Source: Ignavibacteriales bacterium (GTDB lineage Bacteria > Bacteroidota > Ignavibacteria > UBA10030). Taken from it: DNA of 37,628 nucleotides. The translations under genes were made by a program, and so were the position numbers. The stretch spans positions 1 through 37,628 of the forward strand of contig JAPLFP010000357.1 of the NCBI GenBank assembly GCA_026390585.1, given 5' to 3'. Under the pieces are notes generated by a model. It did no database searches, was not told the DNA's origin, and was given only the letters and a program-made list of their open reading frames with translations. This document shows, one piece after another, positions 1 through 7,369 of this stretch. Within the stretch, counting starts at the first letter, position 1. The number at the start of each line of letters is the position of its first letter.

Positions 1-28
1 GTTGGGGCGAGGCATGCCTCGCCCCAAC
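1..28. repeat. Perfect 28-bp palindrome, REP-like, inside the RAYT frame
   Basis: Bases 1-28 are identical to their own reverse complement. The left arm is GTTGGGGCGAGGCA and the right arm TGCCTCGCCCCAAC. On the minus strand it is translated as 'VGARHASPQ', right after 'IRIVDNP' of the transposase. Palindromes of this kind are the typical substrates or companions of RAYT proteins. A diverged, shorter relative lies at 2842-2865. Confidence 0.85.
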
Positions 29-301
29 AGGGTTATCCACAATTCGTATTATCCCGTGTATATGATTCGGCATCACGACAAATTCATCCAATTCGACGTT
101 TGGATAATGCGTCGGTAATTCGTTCCAGCATCCGACAGCTATTGCACCGATCGAATTCAAAACGATCCCATCGTCCGCAATTTTCCCAAACAAATCCTCA
201 CGCCCTTTTGTGCAAATCGTAACAAAGTATTCACCCGGAGATGAATAATCAAACCCTTTAAGGCGTATTTCCTTCCGATTGTGAAAACGCGGTGATGACA
301 T
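1..301 (-). CDS. REP-associated tyrosine transposase (RAYT, Y1_Tnp/IS200-like), partial
   Basis: Reading the minus strand from an ATG at 301 gives about 100 codons that run off the window start. The protein begins MSSPRFHNRKEIRLKGFDYS, continues with 'GEYFVTICTKGREDLFG' and carries 'MPNHIHGII', the HUH metal-binding motif of Y1 transposases. Proteins of this family nick and join single-stranded DNA and are usually single-copy domesticated genes linked to REP palindromes rather than selfish IS. The catalytic Tyr and C-terminus lie outside the window. An in-frame ATG at 319 is an alternative start; neither start has a clear ribosome-binding site. The last codons seen come from a perfect palindrome (1-28), so the gene carries a REP-like sequence inside its own frame. 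Confidence 0.85.
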   Translation of the reverse strand, partial: MSSPRFHNRKEIRLKGFDYSSPGEYFVTICTKGREDLFGKIADDGIVLNSIGAIAVGCWNELPTHYPNVELDEFVVMPNHIHGIIRIVDNPVGARHASPQ

Positions 302-340
302 GATTCTTTTTAGATTCATCACAAGCAAGTCGTCGCTGAG

Positions 341-1966
341 TTACCCTACCACTGCCTTTTTCTTCTTCCTGCTGTATATCATTGAAATCCCAAGCAGCGC
401 ACTTCCTACGGCTAGAAACGAGACAATCCGCACCACGGGATCAACGGTAGTCAAATCTACAATAAAGACGTAGAGAATTGTCAGGGACATCGTCAGCAGT
501 GCCATCCAACGATACTTCCGGCTCTTCAAAATCCGACTGGCACTATAATAGAGTGCAGCGAGAATAAGCCAGGAAACGCTGACAAGATGCGGTGGCACTG
601 AATTGTAGAGAGCACACGGAAGGAAGAGGAGCGCGCTGGCAAGATATGCATTGCGCATGAGTTCGGTTCTCAATGCGAGCTTGTCTCTTTGCCAATTCAG
701 GACACGGGCACTGAGTAATGCAACAATACCAAAGCTCAGACTCACCGAGCTTACCGTCGAGGAAGAAACGAGGTACGCAACGAAGATGATCAGATAAATG
801 ATGAAATTCGCGACGACAATGAAACGCGAGCGAAACCATACAGCGGTGGAAACAACCAAAAGACTTTGCCAACAGAGCCAAACAAAGAAGTCAGGCATCG
901 GAAATTGCGCGACGATGGCGGCACTCAACGCAGCGTATCCAATCATCGCATACGCAAATGTTGAATAGACGCTCTTTTCACGTATCCAAAAGATGATAGC
1001 GAGACCGAGAAACAAAACAGAAGCGCCTGACTGCCAGACAACAACGTGGATGCCCGGGCTGGCAAGCGTCGAGAGAGAAAACACGCCGAATCCTATGAAT
1101 GCGTTGAGCGCACTGTTGAGGATATCGCCAGCGCTTTCCTGCGTGCGGTCTTTCCGCATTGTTATCGTGGCGGCAAACAGTGCGGCATAGATCAGAATGA
1201 ATCCAAGATGAATCTCCGGAGCCAAGCCGAATTGAAGCTCGCCACTGAAGAACGGATTGTTGGCCGACCAGAGAAAATGTGTCACGTACGTCAGAATCGC
1301 TCCGAACGCCAGGAGAGCATTCAACTGGAATTTCCAGGCAAGGTACGAAATACTCGCGGAGAGGAGCGTCAGGACAGCAAACACGAACAAGGGCTGCCCG
1401 CCGATGAGCGCAGTGAGAAAACCAAGTGTCAGGCTGAAACCGGCGAGGTAGATGGATTGCCGCCGGTACGCGACGACTAGATTTCCCGAAACGACAAGAA
1501 GAAGGAGGGCGAGTTCAATACTCTTGTTGGTGAGCGCCGGTGCCGGGGTGAAATAGAAGAGACGCAACGTTGTGAAATAGAGTAACAGGAGTCCGCCCCC
1601 CAGCAGATAGCGTGAAACCTGCTGAAAGGACTCTTTCCAATAATAAGAAAGGAAGAATATGCCGCTAACGAGGACGTATCCAAGCAAACTCGGAACGAAC
1701 GAGGGGAGGTTTGTGTATGGCAACGTCAACAGAAACGCAATCCCAAGAGCCAGGCCGACGATGCCGGCTTTCGCGAACCAGTTCTGGCCAAGTTCAAGTT
1801 CGAGCTCTTCATCATCTTCCGCGGCAATGGCCGGCGCTGATTCGGGTTCCGGAACTTTGGGTGATTCAAGCTCGAGCCGCGATTCAATGAGCGCAATGCG
1901 GTTCTCGAGTGTCCGAAGTAACTCGAGGATTTGCTCGTGAGACGAATCCTGGGGGGAATCACCCAT
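341..1966 (-). CDS. DUF2339 family polytopic membrane protein
   Basis: A 541-residue protein. The N-terminus is a short predicted coiled coil (about residues 9-35, 'LLRTLENRIALIESRLELE') followed by an acidic linker. The phrase 'LELGQNWFAKAGIVGLALG' opens a long series of hydrophobic helices, roughly 14 or more, to the C-terminus, which ends in a lysine-rich tail. This order (coiled coil, then '(I/L)GQNW' and many TM helices) is characteristic of DUF2339 'predicted membrane protein' families, whose function is unknown. It is shorter than many DUF2339 members, which often reach 800-900 residues. The ATG at 1966 is preceded by 'AGGAAC'. The RAYT gene lies downstream on the same strand, 40 bp beyond the stop. 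Confidence 0.75.
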   Translation of the reverse strand: MGDSPQDSSHEQILELLRTLENRIALIESRLELESPKVPEPESAPAIAAEDDEELELELGQNWFAKAGIVGLALGIAFLLTLPYTNLPSFVPSLLGYVLVSGIFFLSYYWKESFQQVSRYLLGGGLLLLYFTTLRLFYFTPAPALTNKSIELALLLLVVSGNLVVAYRRQSIYLAGFSLTLGFLTALIGGQPLFVFAVLTLLSASISYLAWKFQLNALLAFGAILTYVTHFLWSANNPFFSGELQFGLAPEIHLGFILIYAALFAATITMRKDRTQESAGDILNSALNAFIGFGVFSLSTLASPGIHVVVWQSGASVLFLGLAIIFWIREKSVYSTFAYAMIGYAALSAAIVAQFPMPDFFVWLCWQSLLVVSTAVWFRSRFIVVANFIIYLIIFVAYLVSSSTVSSVSLSFGIVALLSARVLNWQRDKLALRTELMRNAYLASALLFLPCALYNSVPPHLVSVSWLILAALYYSASRILKSRKYRWMALLTMSLTILYVFIVDLTTVDPVVRIVSFLAVGSALLGISMIYSRKKKKAVVG

Positions 1967-2202
1967 GCAGAGGTTCCTTTCCTGTCAATCGGGAGAGACG
2001 GTGCGTACGGTGACGGCCAGTTTTGGAACTACTGATGCGCTATCAGTTTCTTATTGGCAGGTGTTTGGAAAGCCTGAAACTAGTTTGGGGTATTTCAATC
2101 GCCTCGTCTCGGTATTTCTCAGAAACCCCATGGGTAAATGAGAGGAACAAGAGTGTATTTAATCAAAAGTCTTGCCACTCACAACAGGGTATCCCCTCAC
2201 GT

Positions 2203-2703
2203 TCAGGTCTTCCGCGGTCGTGACCTGCACGCTGGAGCGCCGCTCGGCTTCGCGAGACCGAAGTCCATGGTCTGCACAATGCCATCCTTGCGGATCATGA
2301 TGTTGTTGGGCTTGATGTCGCGGTGGACAATGCCCTTCTCGTGCGCTGCCGCTAACCATTCGGCGTCCTGAATGCCGATATCGATCGCCTGCTTCAATGA
2401 AAACGAGTTCTTTCGCTCCTGCAGCGTCCGTCCCACAACAAGTTCCATCGCGATCAAAATTTTACCGGAATATTCGTCGATGGAATAGATTGTGCAAATA
2501 TTGGCATGGTTGATCGCAGATGCGGCTTTCGCTTCCTGAATGAAGCGGGCCTTGTCCTGTTCTGAGGTGCTGAGATGCAGTGGGAGGAACTTCAGCGCGA
2601 CGAAGCGGTCGAGTTTCGTGTCCTGGGCTTTGTAGACAACGCCCATTCCGCCTTCGCCCAATTTCTCCAAGATCTTGTAGTGCGAAATTAGTTGGCCGAT
2701 TAT
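2203..2703 (-). pseudogene. Serine/threonine protein kinase remnant (Hanks type), start lost and C-lobe truncated
   Basis: The frame reads 'IIGQLISHYKILEKLGEGG' then MGVVYKAQD, the glycine loop. It continues with 'VALKFLPLH' (the VAIK lysine), 'HRDIKPNN' (catalytic loop) and 'DFGLAK' (Mg-binding), then stops about 15 residues later, so the activation segment and the rest of the C-lobe are missing. Close relatives normally begin M-I-G-Q-x-I-S-H-Y; here the codon at the Met position is ATA (2701-2703) and a stop lies two codons before it (TAA at 2710-2712), so the normal start appears lost. Only a TTG at 2670 inside the domain could start translation. In this kinase type the C-terminus usually carries sensor or TPR modules. 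I read it as a decayed gene; a neighbouring GAF-SpoIIE phosphatase lies upstream. Confidence 0.75.
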
Positions 2704-2800
2704 GTGAATTGGTTAACTGGTTAATTGATTCAATGGCCCGATGATTCGATGACCCGATGGCCAGATGGCTTGATAACCCCATCACCCGACTCCATCCATC
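2704..2800. repeat. Low-complexity degenerate tandem repeat upstream of the kinase remnant
   Basis: On the minus strand the sequence is made of short variants of 'CATCGGGTCATCGAATCATC' followed by 'AATTAACCAGTTAACCAATT'. The unit is about 9-10 bases and imperfect. It abuts the point where the kinase start codon has been lost, so it may have expanded or inserted there. No coding or regulatory role can be assigned. Confidence 0.6.
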
Positions 2801-2845
2801 TTCATTCAATCTAATTTCGCTTTGTCGAAAACGAGAATGTTGTTA

Positions 2846-2861
2846 GGGCAAGACATTGCCC
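2846..2861. repeat. Short inverted repeat resembling the RAYT-linked palindrome
   Basis: GGGCAA-GACA-TTGCCC is a 6-bp stem with a 4-base loop, preceded by GTTA. The whole resembles a shortened copy of the GTTGGGGCGAGGCATGCC... palindrome at 1-28. It lies about 40 bp beyond the stop codon of the phosphatase gene, where it could also act as a weak hairpin. No T-run follows on the minus strand. Confidence 0.45.
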
Positions 2862-2902
2862 ACGCGTATCGCTATCGTTCGTGAAATTCTTGGAGTGAAA
2901 CG

Positions 2903-4198
2903 TTAGTTCTTTGTGCGCCGCATGACGACAACGGTGATGTCGTCAGATTGGGGGTGGCCGGCCGCAAAGGTTTTGACAGCCGAGACAAGATGATCGATAA
3001 TTTCGGATGCGGGCGCGTGCTTGTGCTGGTCGATCACAGCTGCGATGCGCTCCTCCCCGAACATCTCCTCCTGCACGTTCATCGCCTCAGTGACACCATC
3101 GGAATATGCGACGAGAATGCTGTCGTCTTCGAGTGGAACGGACTCCTGTTCAAACGAGAAGTCGGGCAACATCCCGAGTGGGATGCCGCCGACCTTCAGA
3201 CGCTTTGTCGGGACATGGCCAGAACAGAGATAAGGATTGTCGTGACCGGCATTTGAATAATGGATCTGATGATTCTGAAGATCAAGGATGGCATAGAAAA
3301 GGGTGGCGAACTTTTCCGGGCTGGTGCTTTGATACAACAGCTGATTCGAACGTTCCAGACATGTCTTCGGTGATCCCGTCGTGAGAGTCTGCCCTCGCAA
3401 CGTCGCCTGAAGATTTGCCATGAGAAGCGAAGCTGGGAGCCCTTTGCCAGTGACATCGCCGAGACAAAACGCTAATCGATGTTCGTCGATCGGAATAAAA
3501 TCAAAATAGTCTCCTCCAACCTCCTGTGCAGGGATCGTCTTGCCGACAATGTCGTATCCTGCGATGCTTGGAGCTGACTTTGGCAGCAGCTCGGTCTGGA
3601 TGCGTGCAGCAAGCCGAACTTCTTCCTGCATCTTGACAAGCGTTTTCTCTTTTTCGTAGAGTCGTGCGTTCTCGACAACCTGTCCGGATTGTCCGGCGAT
3701 GATCGCAAGCAATCGCTGGTCGTCTTCAGAGAAAGGTTTGCCATCCTTCTTGTTGTAGACCGTCAGGACGCCGCGCAATTCCGATTTCGCCATCATTGGG
3801 ACTGCAATGAGCGAACAAATGGAGTCGTCCCAGGGTATGCCTCGGAAACGTTCATCGTTTTTTGGATCGTTGATGACCAACGGCTTCTTGTTGAGATGCA
3901 TCCATCCAAGAAGCGCCTGGCTGAAATGGAAGTGCTCCTGTTCCTTCGAACTCACCATGGTTCGCACGAGCGTCTTCATCGACTGGTTGGATTGTTCTTC
4001 CACGAGCGTGATGACGCCTTGTTCGGCGCTGGTGGCACGCAGTGAACGGCGGACGATCGTTTGAATAATCTCCTGGGTATTGAGCGACGCACCGATTGCA
4101 CGGGCGAGGTCATTGAGAATGGATAATTCGTCGACAGCTCGCTTAAGTCGTTTGTTCTCTTCTTCTAGAAGGCGAAACGCTTGATCTTGGGGTGGCAT
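2903..4198 (-). CDS. GAF domain - SpoIIE/PP2C-type protein phosphatase (RsbU-like)
   Basis: A 431-residue cytosolic signalling protein. It has an N-terminal coiled coil (about 5-30), a GAF sensor domain (about 25-180), a linker helix ending in 'RLAARIQTELLPK', and a SpoIIE phosphatase domain. The metal-binding acidic motifs are visible: 'EVGGDYFDF', 'LGDVTGKGLPA', 'YSDGVTEA' and 'SDDITVVVMR'. The family dephosphorylates anti-sigma-factor antagonists in partner-switching pathways. No STAS or RsbW-like gene is visible in the window, so the partner is unknown. I chose ATG 4198 (MPPQDQAF); an upstream TTG at 4252 would add 18 residues of unlikely sequence. The adjacent kinase remnant suggests a former kinase-phosphatase signalling cluster. 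Confidence 0.88.
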   Translation of the reverse strand: MPPQDQAFRLLEEENKRLKRAVDELSILNDLARAIGASLNTQEIIQTIVRRSLRATSAEQGVITLVEEQSNQSMKTLVRTMVSSKEQEHFHFSQALLGWMHLNKKPLVINDPKNDERFRGIPWDDSICSLIAVPMMAKSELRGVLTVYNKKDGKPFSEDDQRLLAIIAGQSGQVVENARLYEKEKTLVKMQEEVRLAARIQTELLPKSAPSIAGYDIVGKTIPAQEVGGDYFDFIPIDEHRLAFCLGDVTGKGLPASLLMANLQATLRGQTLTTGSPKTCLERSNQLLYQSTSPEKFATLFYAILDLQNHQIHYSNAGHDNPYLCSGHVPTKRLKVGGIPLGMLPDFSFEQESVPLEDDSILVAYSDGVTEAMNVQEEMFGEERIAAVIDQHKHAPASEIIDHLVSAVKTFAAGHPQSDDITVVVMRRTKN

Positions 4199-4366
4199 AG
4201 TGTGTTTGTGTGTTATCCACTGAGGGAGAAAAAATCCCTTAGATAACAACAACTTAGGGGGGAATTGATTCCATAGTACGGAAAGGGGGGAGGAGAATCA
4301 AACGCCGAGGAAAAAGCAGGAAAACTCTAATGGAAATCGAAGTTTCTGAATCTTGTTGACGGTCCT

Positions 4367-4732
4367 TCAAACTGCCTTCTGATCTCCCAGAGCGCGTTCG
4401 TAGGTCTTGTTTTCCCGTAAAGAGCGGAGCCCAAGGAAGAACAGCGTCATGCCTGTCGCCAACATGACCGCACAGAGTTCCCATTGTCCGTTAGGTACCT
4501 CCATCACTTGCATCACAGCAATATTTGCTGCCAGAGCTAAGGAGCCAAGCATCACCAACAACGTTCCGACCACAATATGAACCCAAGATTCACCTTTGTG
4601 AAGTTTTGGTCTGTGGGATGGCATGGACATGTCGAGCCGCTCGTATAGTAAGGCGAGTTCTGTCTGATGACGGCGTTCTTGATGTCGGAGGACAATCGCC
4701 ACAACCACCGCCGATAAATAGATTACCAGCAT
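4367..4732 (-). CDS. Small membrane protein, three hydrophobic segments, function unknown
   Basis: A 121-residue protein I do not recognise. One hydrophobic segment lies at the extreme N-terminus ('MLVIYLSAVVVAIVL'), a charged basic stretch follows ('RHQERRHQTELALLYERLD'), and two further TM helices lie at about 50-70 and 83-102. The C-terminal tail is charged. The ATG at 4732 has 'AAGGG' about 9 bases upstream. It lies 21 bp downstream of the next small membrane gene, so the two are probably one transcript. They are divergent from the ECF sigma gene, and a link with that regulatory pair is inferred from position only. Confidence 0.65.
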   Translation of the reverse strand: MLVIYLSAVVVAIVLRHQERRHQTELALLYERLDMSMPSHRPKLHKGESWVHIVVGTLLVMLGSLALAANIAVMQVMEVPNGQWELCAVMLATGMTLFFLGLRSLRENKTYERALGDQKAV

Positions 4733-4753
4733 AAGAAAGATCCCTTCGAATTC

Positions 4754-5281
4754 TCATTTGTTGCGGTAAGCTCTAATATCTCTCACCACCATAGGCAAGA
4801 GCACAAGGAACAGGACAACAAAAAAGAAGGCGATGAAGTATGTAACCTCGCCAGCATAGATGATCTTTGATCTGATGTAAATCAACCAGATAATCGCAGC
4901 AACAAGCACCGCTTCAATGAAACACAATGTCATCAAATGCCACAGCGCTCGCTTCAGCACCCCAAGCACTCCCGGTAAAGCCAGCATCAAGTAAGTGGTG
5001 ACCACGAAGCCCATTAATTTTCCCACTCCCGCCGGGTCCGGGATCGTAGAAACCCGCCAGATTAAATGAGCAATCAGCAGCACCTCACCGAGAGCGAGTG
5101 CAATCAGCCGCCAAGACGCATGCTTGATCATATCTACGGCAGCATAAGAGTTTGGAGTGACACTTTTACTGATTGTCTGCAAGAGAGCACGATGTTCCTT
5201 CTCCCGTTTAACGTATTGATAGACGCCGTACGCTGCGAGCGACAAGCTCATGACGAGAATTGAATAATCTGCCGGGTTCAT
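4754..5281 (-). CDS. Small polytopic membrane protein (four to five TM), function unknown
   Basis: A 175-residue protein I cannot assign. There is a TM segment at about 5-25, a basic loop ('VKREKEHRALLQ'), TM segments at about 60-78, 88-110, 113-135 and 143-165, and a positively charged tail ('RDIRAYRNK'). Its layout (N-terminal TM, then a basic loop with REKEHRALLQ) echoes the next gene's RHQERRHQTELALL, so the two may be distant relatives. The start ATG at 5281 is only about 27 bp from the inverted repeat at 5308-5371. Its promoter therefore probably overlaps or lies next to that element, which suggests co-regulation with the sigma factor. Confidence 0.65.
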   Translation of the reverse strand: MNPADYSILVMSLSLAAYGVYQYVKREKEHRALLQTISKSVTPNSYAAVDMIKHASWRLIALALGEVLLIAHLIWRVSTIPDPAGVGKLMGFVVTTYLMLALPGVLGVLKRALWHLMTLCFIEAVLVAAIIWLIYIRSKIIYAGEVTYFIAFFFVVLFLVLLPMVVRDIRAYRNK

Positions 5282-5307
5282 TCACTATATCCTTTTGCTG
5301 TCATACC

Positions 5308-5371
5308 GTTAGACCAAGGTGTGTCGAATTTTCTTTCAACTGAAAGAAAATTGTCAAAGATTCGGTCTAAC
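5308..5371 (+). promoter_or_regulatory. Nested, fully symmetric inverted repeat before the ECF sigma gene
   Basis: The outer arms are GTTAGACC (5308-5315) and GGTCTAAC (5364-5371), both perfect. The inner arms are AATTTTCTTTCA (5327-5338) and TGAAAGAAAATT (5341-5352), also perfect, around a 2-base centre (AC). Both spacers between outer and inner arms are exactly 11 bases and do not pair. The element ends 3 bases before the chosen ATG (5375) and fills the space between two divergent genes. It could be a double operator for a dimeric regulator acting on both directions, or an RNA hairpin that hides the sigma start. The arm geometry is seen directly; the function is inference. Confidence 0.65.
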
Positions 5372-5374
5372 AAG

Positions 5375-5956
5375 ATGAACCTCAGCCGCATGGCAAACAC
5401 AAACGATCCCCGACAGAGGGCAACTAGTGTCTTGCCCATCAGACCGCAGTTCAACGCTTTGGTCCAGGATTACACCGAGCGCGTGTACAACCATGCATAT
5501 CGCATGCTTGGAAATCGTGAGGATTCCGAAGAAGCGACGATGGATGTGTTCCTGAAAATTCATCATGGCTTGGCTGACTTTCGCGGTGATGCTCAGCTGT
5601 CAACATGGATCTGGAGAATCACGACAAATGTCTGTCTTTCACGGCGAGCCCAAAAAAGAGAGAAAACAGTTTCCATAGAGGTGGACAAAGTTGAGGAGGT
5701 CATAGCCGATCTTGATACGGCTTCGAATCCCGTGGATGTCTTCCTGAAAGAAGAAGTGCGGGAAGAACTTGCCCGATCTATTGCTAAACTACCGGAGCAG
5801 GAGGCCGCGGCGATTACACTCTTCTATCTTGAAGGGATGAAGTACGAAGAGATTGCGACCATCCTTGGCGTGCCGATGGGAACAGTGGCCACAGCACTTC
5901 ATCGCGCCTGGGAACGACTGCGGAAGAAAATGTATGCAGAAAGGGTAAGGACATGA
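5375..5956 (+). CDS. RNA polymerase sigma factor, ECF (sigma-70 family)
   Basis: A 193-residue protein. Region 2 is 'YTERVYNHAYRMLGNREDSE' through 'DVFLKIHHGLADFRG' and 'LSTWIWRITTNVCLSRRA'. Region 4 is 'LPEQEAAAITLFYLEGMKYE' followed by 'EIATILGVPMGTVATALHRA', the helix-turn-helix that reads the -35 element. There are no extra domains. Several starts are possible: GTG 5321, ATG 5375 and ATG 5390. The GTG would put the inverted repeat inside the frame, so I chose 5375, although no strong ribosome-binding site is visible. The stop overlaps the start of the next gene by 4 bases (ATGA), the usual translational coupling of an ECF sigma and its anti-sigma. Confidence 0.92.
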   Translation: MNLSRMANTNDPRQRATSVLPIRPQFNALVQDYTERVYNHAYRMLGNREDSEEATMDVFLKIHHGLADFRGDAQLSTWIWRITTNVCLSRRAQKREKTVSIEVDKVEEVIADLDTASNPVDVFLKEEVREELARSIAKLPEQEAAAITLFYLEGMKYEEIATILGVPMGTVATALHRAWERLRKKMYAERVRT

Positions 5957-6396
5957 AATGCGAGGATTTCAGGGTGTCAGTACAGAGCGCACTCGATGTG
6001 GCGGTCGACGTTGCCTTGTCAAAAGAACTCCTTGATCACGCCGAAGTGTGCGTGTTGTGCAAGTCGTATTATGAATCTTCGCTCGCACTTCATCAGGCGT
6101 TGCATCGACTTCCGCGCGTGAGCCCACCTGCGGATCTCATTGGATCGTTGAATCGGATCAATCAGTTGGATTTTGTTCCTGTGAAGCTGAGCTGGGGACC
6201 GGAGATTCGTCTGGCGGCTGAAATGCTTATTCCAGTTGCGTTGCCATATGTCGCCCAGGCGTTTTCGTTAGACCTTCTTCAGCACATCCTCGAAATGTTG
6301 ATGCTTCCCCTGGGTTTATCGCTTTTCGGCATTGCAGTACTGAAACCATGGTTTCTTGGCGGACCTGAGTACCGGATTGTCCTGGACAAACCCTGA
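5953..6396 (+). CDS. Putative anti-sigma factor, zinc-binding (ZAS-like) with membrane hairpin
   Basis: A 147-residue protein. It starts MKCEDF and carries 'HAEVCVLCKSY', an HxxxCxxC motif with an upstream Cys, as in ZAS anti-sigma domains that clamp their ECF partner. Residues about 80-98 ('EMLIPVALPYVAQAF') and 112-133 ('LMLPLGLSLFGIAVL') form one or two hydrophobic segments. The protein would be membrane-anchored with a very short extracytoplasmic end and no sensor domain. The ATGA overlap with the sigma gene supports the pairing. Proteins of this form hold the sigma at the membrane until a signal releases it; the signal here is unknown. The stop is only 4 bp from the convergent hydrolase gene. 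Confidence 0.72.
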   Translation: MKCEDFRVSVQSALDVAVDVALSKELLDHAEVCVLCKSYYESSLALHQALHRLPRVSPPADLIGSLNRINQLDFVPVKLSWGPEIRLAAEMLIPVALPYVAQAFSLDLLQHILEMLMLPLGLSLFGIAVLKPWFLGGPEYRIVLDKP

Positions 6397-6400
6397 TGGA

Positions 6401-7357
6401 CTACCAATCTGGTTTTGCCCACTTCCTGGCACTAGGCTGAGGCCGCCATTTCGAGTCAGGTTCAAAATGTTGCCAGAGTGCGCGCGACACCTCGCGAATC
6501 AACACGTATCCATCATTGTCATATTCCGCCCCTTTATTCTGCTGATTCTTGACGATGACGCAGAAGACATAGTCTCCGGAAGGTCCGTTGACGAGAACAA
6601 CTTCCGACTTCGATGCGTTTACAGATCCGCTCTTGGAAGCGGCATGAATCGTAGGGGGAAACTGGGAGAGTGCTTCGCCATCCCAATATGGCTTCGTCAG
6701 GACCCGGTACATCTCCTCGCTCGCGTCGGGACTCACTGCACGACCCTGGTATATCATCAACAGAAGATCAGCCATTTCCCGCGGCGTCGTTTGCCCCCAA
6801 CCATGCACTTCCCAATTCAGCCTCCGTCCCGGCGTACGTGAATTGACACGCGTGTTGTGAAAACCATTCTGCTCCAACCACGCATTGATCGTTGCACCCA
6901 TTCCTGCCAGTTGCTGCAACCAAAGCGACGCCGTATTGTCGCTCAGAGTGATCATAAGCATCACCAGCTCTGAAAGAGGAATCTTTGTGCTATCGCGGAA
7001 TGAACCGGAGACACCATCATCGTACTTTAAAGAGTCGCGATTCAGAAGGATTTGATCGTACCCCAATTCTCCCTTATTGATCTTGCTAAAGATTGTGCAT
7101 AGGATCGGTACCTTGATCATACTTGCCGTGGGGAAGAGGGTATCTGCTTGGATGGTTGCCATCTGTCCGGTACGCAAGTGTCGCACGAAGATGCCGATGT
7201 CACCCTTGAAATCGTGAACGATGCTCTCGAGTTTCTGCTGAAGGACAGGGTCCGGCCGTTCGCGCACCATCGTTTGCGATGAAGTGCAGGACATGAGAAG
7301 GAACGCCAGGAAGGTAAGAGTGAAGATCTGAATTCTGGTGCAAACATGTGTAGTCAT
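6401..7357 (-). CDS. Class A beta-lactamase-fold serine hydrolase lipoprotein, Glu166 position is Thr
   Basis: A 318-residue protein. The N-terminus 'FLAFLLMSC' is a lipobox signal, so it is a lipoprotein. Catalytic motifs are 'TASMIK' (SxxK), 'LSDNTAS' (SDN) and 'SKSGS' (KSG in place of KTG). Counting from the catalytic Ser as 70 puts SDN exactly at 130-132, so class A numbering holds. On that count residue 166 is Thr in 'NSRTPGRRLN', where true class A enzymes have the deacylating Glu166. The protein should be able to acylate but probably deacylates beta-lactams poorly, which points to a peptidoglycan-related or other hydrolase role rather than resistance. It lies 12 bp downstream of the MBL-fold gene and is probably in the same operon. 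Confidence 0.82.
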   Translation of the reverse strand: MTTHVCTRIQIFTLTFLAFLLMSCTSSQTMVRERPDPVLQQKLESIVHDFKGDIGIFVRHLRTGQMATIQADTLFPTASMIKVPILCTIFSKINKGELGYDQILLNRDSLKYDDGVSGSFRDSTKIPLSELVMLMITLSDNTASLWLQQLAGMGATINAWLEQNGFHNTRVNSRTPGRRLNWEVHGWGQTTPREMADLLLMIYQGRAVSPDASEEMYRVLTKPYWDGEALSQFPPTIHAASKSGSVNASKSEVVLVNGPSGDYVFCVIVKNQQNKGAEYDNDGYVLIREVSRALWQHFEPDSKWRPQPSARKWAKPDW

Positions 7358-7369
7358 TGCGTCAATTCC

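Noticed and set aside
2035-2135. Possible hairpins (AGTTTC/GAAACT and GGGGTATTTC/GAAACCCC) between DUF2339 and the kinase remnant
   Set aside because: Long loops and a bulge, and no T-run; too weak to call a terminator or regulatory RNA.
2159-2359. Alternative-frame continuation of the kinase ('VRGYPVVSGKTFD')
   Set aside because: It does not match the kinase activation segment in any frame I read, so no frameshift repair could be supported.
6401-7357. Beta-lactam resistance gene
   Set aside because: Glu166 is replaced by Thr and KTG by KSG; resistance is not supported.
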